Source: an uncultured Hyphomicrobiales bacterium (GTDB taxonomy: Bacteria > Pseudomonadota > Alphaproteobacteria > Rhizobiales > Xanthobacteraceae). Taken from it: DNA of 54,475 bases. Positions 8,237 to 16,232 of this stretch are shown in pieces (position 1 is the stretch's first letter; the number at the start of each line of letters is the position of its first letter). The stretch is taken from contig CAIMEA010000147.1 of assembly GCA_903839845.1 (NCBI GenBank), forward strand, positions 1 to 54,475, given 5' to 3'. Below the pieces are notes generated by a model. The model saw only the letters and a list, made by a program, of their open reading frames with translations. It was not told the origin of the DNA and searched no databases. The position numbers were made by a program, and so were the translations under genes.

Positions 8237-9481
8237 ATGGCGAAACGCAGCGTCAAAAAGGCCAAACCTGGACAGGCCAAGCTTAAAAAACGCACGGCTG
8301 ACAAGCGCGCGCCGGTCCGTCGGCCGGCAAGCCGCGCCGATGTGCGCGGCGTCGAAGCTGCGCTCGCCGGGATCGCGCATGACATTCGCACGCCATTGAC
8401 CGGCATCGTTGCTTTGGCCGAATTGCTGGCCGCCTCCAATCTGGGTCAACGCGAACGCGATTGGGCGAGCGCGGTCAAAAGCGGCGCCGAGCATCTGGCC
8501 GCCTTGAGTTCGCTGATCGTCGACGCGGTCAAGGCCGATGCGACCGGGCTGGTGCTGCGCAACGAGCCGTTCTCGCCGCGCGCCTTCGCCACCGCGGTCG
8601 GTCAGGCGCTGGCCGCGCGCGCCGGCAACAAGGGCGTCGAGGCCCGCATTGCGATCGCGCCCGATTTGCCGGCGATGGTATCGGGCGATGTGGTGCGCCT
8701 GCGCGCGGCGCTGGAAAATCTCGCCGACAACGCGGTGAAATTCACCAACCAGGGCGCCGTCACCTTCACCGCGAAATGCGAGCCGGCGCCGCGTGGCCGC
8801 CTGCGCCTGGTCTTCAGCATCGCCGACAGCGGCATCGGCATCAGCGTCGCTGAACTCAAGCGGCTGTTCAAGCCGTTCGCGCAGGCGAGCGAACAGATCG
8901 CCCGGCGCTATGGCGGCGCCGGTCTCGGCCTGACATTCGTCAAGCGCATCGCCAAGGTCATGGGCGGCGATCTCACCGTGGTCAGCAAGCCGGGCGAGGG
9001 GTCGACATTCCGCCTCACCGTGCTGGTTGCGCCGGCCGAGGACCGCCGCGCCGGCGATGGACACCGCGCCGCGCCGCCGCGCGCGCTGTCGCTCTTGTGC
9101 GCCGAGGACAATCCGTACGGACGCGTGGTGATGAATACGATTCTGACGCAACTCGGTCATAAAGTGGATTTCGTTGACAGCGGCGAGGCGGTGGTGAAGG
9201 CGGCCGCGCGCGGCGGCTATGACGCGGTGTTGATGGATGTGACTTTGTCGGGGCTCGATGGGCTGGAGGCGACGCGGCGCATCCGCGCGCTGCCGGGCAG
9301 GGCCGGGCAGATCATGATCGCCGGCATTTCCGGGCGTGGCGAGGCCGCGCATCAGACAGCCGCGCTCTCGGCGGGCATGAATTTCTATTTCGTAAAACCG
9401 ATCAGCCCCGGCAAACTGGCGCAGGCGCTGGCGACACTTCCGTCGCCCCGCTTGCGGGGAGAGGGTGGTGAGCCGCGGTAG
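8237..9481 (+). CDS. Soluble hybrid histidine kinase (HisKA-HATPase-receiver)
   Basis: The 414-residue protein has no transmembrane segment and no recognisable sensor domain. A basic N-terminus (Lys/Arg-rich, residues 1-35) leads into a HisKA helix with phospho-accepting His48 in 'IAHDIRTPLTG'. The ATPase domain shows the N box 'NLADNAVKF', 'DSGIGIS' and 'GGAGLGLTFV'. A receiver domain starts near residue 290, with Asp334 in 'AVLMDVTLSG' as the phosphorylation site. The last residues ('LPSPRLRGEGGEPR') and the stop codon come from a family B repeat, so the native end was probably replaced. Partners and signal are unknown; no phosphotransfer protein is adjacent. Confidence 0.9.
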   Translation: MAKRSVKKAKPGQAKLKKRTADKRAPVRRPASRADVRGVEAALAGIAHDIRTPLTGIVALAELLAASNLGQRERDWASAVKSGAEHLAALSSLIVDAVKADATGLVLRNEPFSPRAFATAVGQALAARAGNKGVEARIAIAPDLPAMVSGDVVRLRAALENLADNAVKFTNQGAVTFTAKCEPAPRGRLRLVFSIADSGIGISVAELKRLFKPFAQASEQIARRYGGAGLGLTFVKRIAKVMGGDLTVVSKPGEGSTFRLTVLVAPAEDRRAGDGHRAAPPRALSLLCAEDNPYGRVVMNTILTQLGHKVDFVDSGEAVVKAAARGGYDAVLMDVTLSGLDGLEATRRIRALPGRAGQIMIAGISGRGEAAHQTAALSAGMNFYFVKPISPGKLAQALATLPSPRLRGEGGEPR

Positions 9482-9596
9482 CGGCGAACCGGGTGAGGGG
9501 AGTTCGCAACGGTATGATCAACGATAGCGCCCCTCACCCGACATTCTCGATCCACTCGAATGTCGACCTCTCTCCGTAAACGGGGAGAGGTGAAAG
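9442..9596. repeat. Palindromic repeat, family B, copy 1
   Basis: The outer arms are GCCCCGCTTGCGGGGAGAGG and, at the far end, CCTCTCTCCG..CGGGGAGAGG. The inner arms are GGGTGAGGGG and CCCCTCACCC. The copy begins inside the hybrid kinase gene and ends next to the ecm stop codon, so it spans both convergent gene ends. Related copies are at 31055, 46050, 47514 and 49413. Confidence 0.85.
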
Positions 9597-9600
9597 AAAG

Positions 9601-11583
9601 TCAGACGTTGGTCAGCCCGTTCTTCTGCTCGACGATGCGCACCACATCCGACATGATGCGATTCAATTCGAAATCCTTCGGCGTGTAGACGGCGGCGACG
9701 CCGGATTTTTCCAGCGCCAGCGCGTCCTCCGGCGGAATGATGCCGCCGACGACCAGCGGCATGGTCATGCCAGCGGCTTTCATGCGCGCCACCACATCGG
9801 CGACCAGTGGCAGATGGCTTCCCGACAGCACCGAAAGCCCGATGACATGGGCTTTTTGTTCGCGCGCGGCGTCGACGATTTCCTCCGGCGTCAGGCGGAT
9901 ACCTTCGTAAACCACCTGCATGCCGGCATCGCGCGCCCGCACCGCGATCTGCTCGGCGCCGTTGCTGTGCCCGTCGAGGCCGGGCTTGCCGACAAGAAAC
10001 GTAAGACGGCGGCCGAGCTTGACCGACACGCGGTCGACATCGGCGCGAATATCGTCGAGCCCGTCGACGTCGTTGCGCATGGCGTTGCCGACGCCGGTCG
10101 GCGCGCGGTATTCGCCGAAGGCCTCGCGCAAGGTCCAGCCCCATTCGCCGGTGGTGACACCGGCTTTGGCGCAGGCGATCGACGGCGGCATGATGTTGGT
10201 GCCGCTTGTCGCGGCGCGCTTGAGGTCCGCGAGCGCGTTCGCCACAGCCTTGGGGTCGCGCTGCTCGCGCCAGGACTTGAGACGCTCCAATTGGTCGCGC
10301 TCGGCGTCTTCCGACACCGTCATGATCGAATCGATGCCGCCGGTCAGCGGCGAGGCTTCGGTCTCGAGATATTTGTTGACGCCAACGACGATCTGCTCGC
10401 CGCGCTCGATGGCCTCCAGCCGCGCCGTATTGGACTCGACCAGCCGCTGCTTCATGTAACCGGACTCGACAGCGACGACCGCGCCGCCCATGTCCTCGAT
10501 GCGCTTGAGCTCTTCCATTGCCTCAAGCTTCAACTCGTCGACCTTGCGTTCGATCTCAGCCGAACCGTCGAAGATGTCGCCGTAGTCCAAAAGGTCGGTT
10601 TCGTAAGCGAGAATTTGCTGCATGCGCAGCGACCATTGCTGGTCCCACGGCCGCGGCAGGCCGAGCGCCTCGTTCCAGGCCGGCAACTGCACGGCCCGCG
10701 CGCGCGCGTTCTTCGACAAGGTCACGGCCAGCATCTCGATGAGAATGCGCGCGACGTTGTTTTCCGGCTGCGGCTCGGTCAGGCCCAGCGAGTTCACCTG
10801 CACGCCGTAGCGGAACAGGCGCTGCTTCGGATCGGTGATGCCGTAGCGCGTGCGCGTGATCTCGTCCCACAATTCGGTGAAGGCGCGCATCTTGCAGACT
10901 TCGGTGATGAAACGCATGCCGGCATTGACGAAGAACGATATGCGGCCGACAACGTCGCCGAATTTTTCGTCCGACACTTCGCCGGATTTTTTCACCGTGT
11001 CGAGCACCGCGACCGCCGTCGCCAGCGCGAAGGCCAGTTCCTGCACCGGCGTCGCGCCTGCTTCCTGCAAATGATAGGAGCAGATATTCATCGGGTTCCA
11101 TTTCGGCAGTTCGGTCGTGGTGAAGATCGCCACGTCCTTGATCAGCCGCATGGAGGGCGCCGGCGGAAACACATAAGTGCCGCGCGACAGATATTCCTTG
11201 ATGATGTCGTTCTGGATGGTGCCGGTCAGGCTGTTGCGCGGCGTGCCCTGTTCGTCGGCGACCGCGATATACAGCGCCATCAGCCACGCTGCCGTGGCGT
11301 TGATGGTCATCGACGTGTTCATGGTGCCGAGCGGAATCTGGTCGAACAGCGCGCGCATGTCGCCGAGATGGTTGACCGGCACGCCGACCTTGCCAACCTC
11401 GCCCTTGGCCAGAACGTGATCCGAATCGTAGCCGGTCTGCGTCGGCAGATCGAAGGCGACCGACAGGCCGGTCTGCCCCTTGGCGAGATTCTTTCGGTAC
11501 AGCGCGTTGGAATCGGCCGCCGTCGAATGCCCCGCATAGGTGCGGAAGATCCACGGTTTGTCGCGTTTCGTCTTGTCGCGCAT
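9601..11583 (-). CDS. ecm: Ethylmalonyl-CoA mutase (coenzyme B12-dependent)
   Basis: The 660-residue adenosylcobalamin enzyme converts (2R)-ethylmalonyl-CoA to (2S)-methylsuccinyl-CoA in the ethylmalonyl-CoA pathway. The N-terminal TIM-barrel substrate domain runs to about residue 500 ('GLSVAFDLPTQTGYDSD', 'NTSMTINATAAWLMALYI'). The C-terminal B12 domain carries the DxHxxG signature in 'GLDGHSNGAEQ' near residue 540 and ends with 'LVVGGIIPPEDA'. Methylmalonyl-CoA mutase is the alternative, but the shorter length and the divergent crotonyl-CoA carboxylase/reductase favour ecm. The ATG at 11583 follows TAGGGAAAG. A palindrome likely to be regulatory lies about 40 bp upstream. Confidence 0.88.
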   Translation of the reverse strand: MRDKTKRDKPWIFRTYAGHSTAADSNALYRKNLAKGQTGLSVAFDLPTQTGYDSDHVLAKGEVGKVGVPVNHLGDMRALFDQIPLGTMNTSMTINATAAWLMALYIAVADEQGTPRNSLTGTIQNDIIKEYLSRGTYVFPPAPSMRLIKDVAIFTTTELPKWNPMNICSYHLQEAGATPVQELAFALATAVAVLDTVKKSGEVSDEKFGDVVGRISFFVNAGMRFITEVCKMRAFTELWDEITRTRYGITDPKQRLFRYGVQVNSLGLTEPQPENNVARILIEMLAVTLSKNARARAVQLPAWNEALGLPRPWDQQWSLRMQQILAYETDLLDYGDIFDGSAEIERKVDELKLEAMEELKRIEDMGGAVVAVESGYMKQRLVESNTARLEAIERGEQIVVGVNKYLETEASPLTGGIDSIMTVSEDAERDQLERLKSWREQRDPKAVANALADLKRAATSGTNIMPPSIACAKAGVTTGEWGWTLREAFGEYRAPTGVGNAMRNDVDGLDDIRADVDRVSVKLGRRLTFLVGKPGLDGHSNGAEQIAVRARDAGMQVVYEGIRLTPEEIVDAAREQKAHVIGLSVLSGSHLPLVADVVARMKAAGMTMPLVVGGIIPPEDALALEKSGVAAVYTPKDFELNRIMSDVVRIVEQKNGLTNV

Positions 11584-11619
11584 GGGCTTTCCCTACGCGC
11601 GGAGTTTGGCCGTTCTATT

Positions 11620-11632
11620 GTTGCAATGCAAC
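11620..11632. promoter_or_regulatory. Palindrome between ecm and ccr, candidate operator
   Basis: The perfect inverted repeat GTTGCA-A-TGCAAC sits in the 114-bp divergent promoter region of ecm and ccr. TTGCAA-type sites are known for short-chain acyl-CoA regulators of the ScfR family (RamB, PccR). A related palindrome, GTGCA-C-TGCAC, lies upstream of mcd at 16140. The regulatory role is inferred. Confidence 0.5.
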
Positions 11633-11697
11633 ATAAATTGCGTCAGACTGTTAGAGACTTTCGGCCTCTTTAGCTTGCCTCGTAAGGAGTTCTGCTG

Positions 11698-12978
11698 ATG
11701 CCGGCTGCTGCCCCCGTGCGGAGCGTTGCTCCGTTGAAGGACCTCTATGGCATGGGCGAGATTCCGCCCCTCGGTCATGTGCCTGAGAAGATGCATGCGT
11801 GGGTGATCCGTCAGGATCGGCACGGCCCGCCCGAACAAGCGATGCAGCTTGAAGTCGTGCCGACCTGGCCGATCGGCGAAGAAGACGTGCTGGTCTTCGT
11901 CATGGCCGCCGGCGTCAATTACAACGGAATCTGGGCCGGCCTCGGCCAGCCGATCACGCCGTTCAACGTGCACAAGCAACCGTTCCACATCGCCGGCTCC
12001 GATGCCTCGGGCATCGTCTGGGCGGTCGGCTCCAAGGTGAAGCGCTGGAAAGTCGGCGACGAGGTCATCGTCCATTGTAATCAGGACGACGGCGACGACG
12101 AGGACTGCAACGGCGGCGATCCGCTGCTGTCGCCATCGCAGCGCATCTGGGGCTATGAGACGCCGGACGGGTCCTTCGCGCAGTTCTGCCGCGTGCAGTC
12201 GCGCCAGTTGATGCAGAAGCCGCCCCATCTCTCGTGGGAAGAGTCGGCCTGCTACACGCTGACGCTGGCGACCGCCTATCGCATGCTGTTCGGCCATCCG
12301 CCGCACACGCTGAAACCCGGCGACAACGTTCTGGTCTGGGGCGCCTCCGGCGGCCTCGGCGTGTTCGGCCTGCAACTGGTCGCCGCTTCCGGCGCCAATG
12401 CCATTGCCGTCGTCTCCGATGAATCGAAGATGGAATACGTCTTCAATCTCGGCGCCAAGGGCGCGATCAACCGCAAGGAGTTCAAGTGCTGGGGCCAGCT
12501 GCCGCAGGTGAACTCCGCCGAATATAACGACTGGTCGAAGGAAGCGCGCCGCTTCGGCAAGGCGATCTGGGACATCACCGGCAAGCGCGACGTCGACATC
12601 GTGTTCGAGCATCCGGGCGAGGCGACATTCCCGGTGTCGTCGATGGTGGTCAAGCGCGGCGGCATGGTCGTGTTCTGCGCCGGCACCACCGGCTTTAACA
12701 TCACCTTCGACGCGCGTTATGTGTGGATGCGGCAGAAGCGCATTCAGGGTTCGCACTTCGCGCATTTGAAGCAGGCCTCGCAGGCCAACCGCTTCGTGCT
12801 CGAGCGCCGCATCGATCCGTGCCTGTCGAAGACCTTCCCGTGGGAGGAAATCCCGAAGGCGCACACGATGATGTGGAAGAACCAGCACCCGCCCGGCAAC
12901 ATGGCGGTTCTGGTCTGCGCGCCGCGTCCGGGGCTCAAGACTCTTGAGGATGTGCAAGAAGTCGCGGGCGCTGCTTGA
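11698..12978 (+). CDS. ccr: Crotonyl-CoA carboxylase/reductase
   Basis: The 426-residue enzyme catalyses NADPH-dependent reductive carboxylation of crotonyl-CoA to (2S)-ethylmalonyl-CoA, the key step of the ethylmalonyl-CoA pathway. It is a medium-chain dehydrogenase fold: catalytic lobe 'MAAGVNYNGIWAGLG', cofactor-binding loop 'WGASGGLGVFGLQL' near residue 215, and 'QGSHFAHLKQA' near residue 345, whose histidine fits the CO2-site histidine known from Kitasatospora Ccr. Length and the N-terminal 'LKDLYGMGEIPPLGHVP' match alphaproteobacterial Ccr. The start follows GTAAGGAGTT. It is divergent from ecm with a shared regulatory region. Confidence 0.95.
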   Translation: MPAAAPVRSVAPLKDLYGMGEIPPLGHVPEKMHAWVIRQDRHGPPEQAMQLEVVPTWPIGEEDVLVFVMAAGVNYNGIWAGLGQPITPFNVHKQPFHIAGSDASGIVWAVGSKVKRWKVGDEVIVHCNQDDGDDEDCNGGDPLLSPSQRIWGYETPDGSFAQFCRVQSRQLMQKPPHLSWEESACYTLTLATAYRMLFGHPPHTLKPGDNVLVWGASGGLGVFGLQLVAASGANAIAVVSDESKMEYVFNLGAKGAINRKEFKCWGQLPQVNSAEYNDWSKEARRFGKAIWDITGKRDVDIVFEHPGEATFPVSSMVVKRGGMVVFCAGTTGFNITFDARYVWMRQKRIQGSHFAHLKQASQANRFVLERRIDPCLSKTFPWEEIPKAHTMMWKNQHPPGNMAVLVCAPRPGLKTLEDVQEVAGAA

Positions 12979-12995
12979 ATGGCGGGCGACGCCGC

Positions 12996-13874
12996 CTAAG
13001 GCAGCGTCGCTTTGTCTTCGTCGGCCGCCGGCACCTTGACCTTCGGCCGCGGGCTGATCACCGAATTCAACTCGCCGCCGAAGATGAAGATCGACGCACA
13101 GACATAAAGAAAAATCAGCGCGATCATCGCCGACGCCAAGCCGGCATACATCGACACATAGGCAAAGGCGTATTCGGCGAGATAGCGGCCGAAGGCGGCG
13201 CCGCTCACCAGCCACAGAAACAGCGTGGCGACGATGCCGGGCGCGATTTCAAGCATGGTGCGCCGGCCGGCCGGCAGCCAGAGGTGCAGGATGGTGAGCG
13301 CGATCACGATCACCACCGCCGCCGTCGCGTAGCGTGTGAAGGTGACGATGCCGCTGAGCGGCTCGAGCGTCGGTACGAACTGAATGAGCTTGTACCAGAT
13401 GAAAGGCGCCAGCACGACCAGGAACGCGAAGGCGAGCAGCGCGATCGCGCCGATGATGACGTAGCCGATCGATTCGATGCGCAACAGCCACCAGGGCCGC
13501 TGCTCGATCCGGTCATAGGCGCGATTGAGACCGATGCGCAGGCTCTCGACGCCGCTCGAGGCGAAATACAGCGCGAACAGAACGCCGAAGGTCAAAACGT
13601 CGCCGCGCGTATTGATCAGCACGCCGGTGATGTCGAGGGCGATCGGCTCGGCGACCTGGTTCGGCCATGCCTCCAGCAGAATGTGCGCCGCCTCGTCGGC
13701 GAGCTGTTTCGAGCCAAAGAAAAAGCCGGCCAGCGCGGTGACGACGATGAGGAAGGGGAACATCGCCATCAGCGTCGATAGCGCGATATGGCTGGCGATG
13801 GCCCAGCCGTCGTCGGCGAGAAAATGCCGGGCGGCGCTCGATACGATGCGGAAAAACCACTTAATAAAACGCAA
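12996..13874 (-). CDS. YihY/BrkB family inner-membrane protein
   Basis: The 292-residue polytopic protein has six likely membrane helices, including 'ALSTLMAMFPFLIVVTALAGFF', 'VLTFGVLFALYFASSG', 'VIIGAIALLAFAFLVVLAPFI' and 'LASAMIALIFLYVCASIFIFG'. The family was once named ribonuclease BN in error; its function is unsettled, with a transport role proposed. Translation apparently starts at a TTG (13874), since no ATG is available upstream of the first helix. It converges on ccr with 17 bp between stops. Its position between ethylmalonyl-CoA genes has no obvious functional meaning. Confidence 0.88.
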   Translation of the reverse strand: MRFIKWFFRIVSSAARHFLADDGWAIASHIALSTLMAMFPFLIVVTALAGFFFGSKQLADEAAHILLEAWPNQVAEPIALDITGVLINTRGDVLTFGVLFALYFASSGVESLRIGLNRAYDRIEQRPWWLLRIESIGYVIIGAIALLAFAFLVVLAPFIWYKLIQFVPTLEPLSGIVTFTRYATAAVVIVIALTILHLWLPAGRRTMLEIAPGIVATLFLWLVSGAAFGRYLAEYAFAYVSMYAGLASAMIALIFLYVCASIFIFGGELNSVISPRPKVKVPAADEDKATLP

Positions 13875-13973
13875 TGCGCGAGCCCCACGGCGGAATAATC
13901 TAAGCCTTTATAAAATTGGCCACTGGCCGCGCGTTTACAAGGGTATTGGCTTCGCCCAACGGCCGCCGGAACT

Positions 13974-15992
13974 TCAGGCGGCCTGAACCTCAGCGAGGAA
14001 TTGGCGGACCTCCGCTTCGAGACCCTCGGCCTCGAAAGCGACGGCGTCGGCCAGGTCCTTAACGTCGACAGCGGTGGTGCGGGCCTCGGCGGTGACGCCG
14101 GCAACCCGGATCATGGCTTCGGCGCCGTTGCGCGCCTCGCCGGACGCCCGGCCGACGCCTTCGGCGATCGAAGCGACGGCCGAGTTCTGCTGATCGACGG
14201 TCGCCGCCACGGTAGTGGCGATCGCCGCCATGTCGCGGATGATGATGTTGACCTGTTCGATGGCCTGCGCCGCGTCCGCCGCCGCCGACTGAATCGATCC
14301 GACCTGGCCGGCGATTTCCTCGGTCGCTTTCGCGGTTTGCCCCGCCAGCGATTTGACCTCGGCCGCCACCACGGCAAAGCCGCGGCCGCTCTCGCCGGCG
14401 CGTGCCGCCTCGATGGTGGCGTTGAGCGCCAGCAAATTGGTCTGTCCGGCAATGGCCTGGATCAGGCCGACGACTTCGCCGATGCGGGTCGCGGCGTGTC
14501 CAAGTTCGCTCATGGTGCCGACGGTGCGGTTGGCTTCCGACACGGCCCGTTCGGCAACCTCGGTGGACTTGGCTGCCTGCGACGCGATCTCGCCGATCGA
14601 CGCCGCCAGTTCCTCGACTGAATTGGCGGCCGACGCGACATTGTCGGATGCCGCGGTCACGCGCTGCTCGGCGGTGTGCGCTTCCGACGATACGGTATCG
14701 GCCGATCTGTTCAGGTCGCTGGAACTGGTTTCGAGCTTGAGCGAGGCCGCGCGTAACCGGCCCAGCGCGCCGCCGACCGACTCGTTGAACTGCGCGATCT
14801 TGCGCGCGATCGTGTCGCTGCGCTCTATCTGAGCCCGGCTCGCCTCGGTCTGCGTGCTTGCCAGCTTTTCCCGCTCGACGATCGTGTCGCGGAATACGAT
14901 CACCGTGCGCGCCATGTCGCCAATCTCGTCACGGGCGCGGGTCGCGGGAATGCGCGCCGTGGTGTCGCCGGCGGCGAGACGTTTCATCACGTCGGCCAAT
15001 CCATGCAGCGGCCGCGTGATGCCGCGGGCAATCAGCCAGCTGAAGCCGAGGCCGAGCGCCACCATGCCGAGACCGACAACAATAATGCCGTTGCGTGTCC
15101 GCGATTGCGACAGCGACAGCGCCGACGACGCCTGCTCGGCGGTTTGCCGCGCGCGCTTGATGATTTCATCCGCCTTCGGCTGCACCTGCTTGCTTTCGAT
15201 TTCGATCAGGGCGCGGTTCGAATTGACCTTGTCGAAGTGCTCGATCCATTGGCCGAATGTGTCGGCATAAGTCTTCACCTGCACTTCGAGCGCGTTCTTC
15301 ATCGCCGGTGTGCCGTCGATTTTCGCGAAAATCTCGTTGAACCGCTTGTAGCCAGCGAAGAATTCGATCTTGGCCAGTTCCGCCTGACCAAGCCGGTATT
15401 CGGCTTCCTGGTGCCGCATGACCAACAAGGTCATCATGAGTTTGCCGGCGTCGGCGTCGGCCAGCCAGGTCATGCTTTCATTGATGATGCGTTCGATCGC
15501 AGTGTTGGCAATGCCGAGTTTGCGCCGCAGCCCCGAGGCATCGTCGAAGCCGAGGGTTTCCTGCTCCTGCATTAGATCGGTGAAACGCTCTCGTAGATCC
15601 ATCATCTCCTTGCGCAGGACCGCGATGGTCTCGACGTTGCGGTTGTCCTGCGTGTCGGCGATGGTATCGAGACTGAGCAGCGCGAGGTAATAGGCGCGGT
15701 CGAAGCTTGCCACCAGATTTTCGCTGGACGCCGCGCTGAAATCCTTGACGGCCATGCGCATGCCCGACACCGCGCTCTTGAAATCGCGGCTGGCGTCGGA
15801 AAGTGCGACCGATCGCTGGACGGTCTGGAAAGCGTCGCCGACGTCGCCTTCGCCGGCGATGTAAGTCAGCCCGTTGGCCAGGAAGCCGACGACCGGCACC
15901 AATGTCAGCAGCACGAGCCGGGTGCGAACCGAAAAGGCCCCCAGCAGCCGGCCCGGCCAAGTGGTTGGAATCAAAAATTTCTTAAGGCGCAT
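13974..15992 (-). CDS. Methyl-accepting chemotaxis protein with large periplasmic helical sensor
   Basis: From the first ATG the receptor has 672 residues. It has a membrane helix ('[21 protein letters not shown]'), a long helical periplasmic region of about 250 residues consistent with a helical bimodular (HBM-like) sensor, a second helix ('[21 protein letters not shown]'), a HAMP domain, and a cytoplasmic signalling domain with the hairpin '[22 protein letters not shown]'. A TTG at 16055 and a GTG at 16031 are in-frame alternatives, none with a clear Shine-Dalgarno. A TTAACCAT motif ends only 5 bases upstream of the TTG and favours a later start. No other che genes are present, so it is an orphan receptor. 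Confidence 0.87.
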   Translation of the reverse strand: MRLKKFLIPTTWPGRLLGAFSVRTRLVLLTLVPVVGFLANGLTYIAGEGDVGDAFQTVQRSVALSDASRDFKSAVSGMRMAVKDFSAASSENLVASFDRAYYLALLSLDTIADTQDNRNVETIAVLRKEMMDLRERFTDLMQEQETLGFDDASGLRRKLGIANTAIERIINESMTWLADADAGKLMMTLLVMRHQEAEYRLGQAELAKIEFFAGYKRFNEIFAKIDGTPAMKNALEVQVKTYADTFGQWIEHFDKVNSNRALIEIESKQVQPKADEIIKRARQTAEQASSALSLSQSRTRNGIIVVGLGMVALGLGFSWLIARGITRPLHGLADVMKRLAAGDTTARIPATRARDEIGDMARTVIVFRDTIVEREKLASTQTEASRAQIERSDTIARKIAQFNESVGGALGRLRAASLKLETSSSDLNRSADTVSSEAHTAEQRVTAASDNVASAANSVEELAASIGEIASQAAKSTEVAERAVSEANRTVGTMSELGHAATRIGEVVGLIQAIAGQTNLLALNATIEAARAGESGRGFAVVAAEVKSLAGQTAKATEEIAGQVGSIQSAAADAAQAIEQVNIIIRDMAAIATTVAATVDQQNSAVASIAEGVGRASGEARNGAEAMIRVAGVTAEARTTAVDVKDLADAVAFEAEGLEAEVRQFLAEVQAA

Positions 15993-16059
15993 GAGGGCCG
16001 GTTCGATTTTGCCGGTGAAGGGGCGCAGCACAAAATCCGCGGCTTTAACAAACAACTAA

Positions 16060-16067
16060 ATGGTTAA
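16060..16067 (-). promoter_or_regulatory. Candidate CtrA half-site upstream of the chemoreceptor
   Basis: The minus strand reads TTAACCAT, a half-site seen in CtrA-controlled alphaproteobacterial promoters, which often drive motility genes. An 8-base match is weak alone; its position just upstream of a chemoreceptor is what makes it plausible. Confidence 0.3.
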
Positions 16068-16089
16068 TTTTATAGCAATCTAGTTGATA

Positions 16090-16112
16090 GTCGGGCCTTG
16101 GCGCGGCCCGAC
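16090..16112. other. Hairpin between chemoreceptor and mcd
   Basis: GTCGGGCC and GGCCCGAC form a perfect 8-bp stem with a 7-base loop. No T run follows on either strand, so it is not a standard terminator. It could be a leader structure or an insulator between the divergent units. Confidence 0.35.
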
Positions 16113-16139
16113 CGGGGCACCTCGACGCGGTTTGCTTTT

Positions 16140-16150
16140 GTGCACTGCAC
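16140..16150. promoter_or_regulatory. Palindrome upstream of mcd, candidate operator
   Basis: GTGCA-C-TGCAC lies 83 bp before the mcd start and shares the TGCA-N-TGCA core with the ecm/ccr palindrome at 11620. This suggests common control of the ethylmalonyl-CoA genes; the inference rests on two sites. Confidence 0.4.
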
Positions 16151-16232
16151 GCGCGTAATGTAACCGGGTTGCCGGTGCTACATGACCGCCTCGCTTATTG
16201 TTTGAGGCCGCCCAAGGACCCCAGGGGACACC

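Noticed and set aside
7232-9352. A 706-codon open frame on the minus strand
   Set aside because: It lies opposite gluQ and the hybrid kinase, both with full catalytic motifs, and its product is low-complexity Arg/Ala/Gly sequence.
9601-11583. Methylmalonyl-CoA mutase as the identity of the mutase
   Set aside because: The reaction class is the same, but length, single-subunit form and divergence from ccr favour ethylmalonyl-CoA mutase; not fully excluded.
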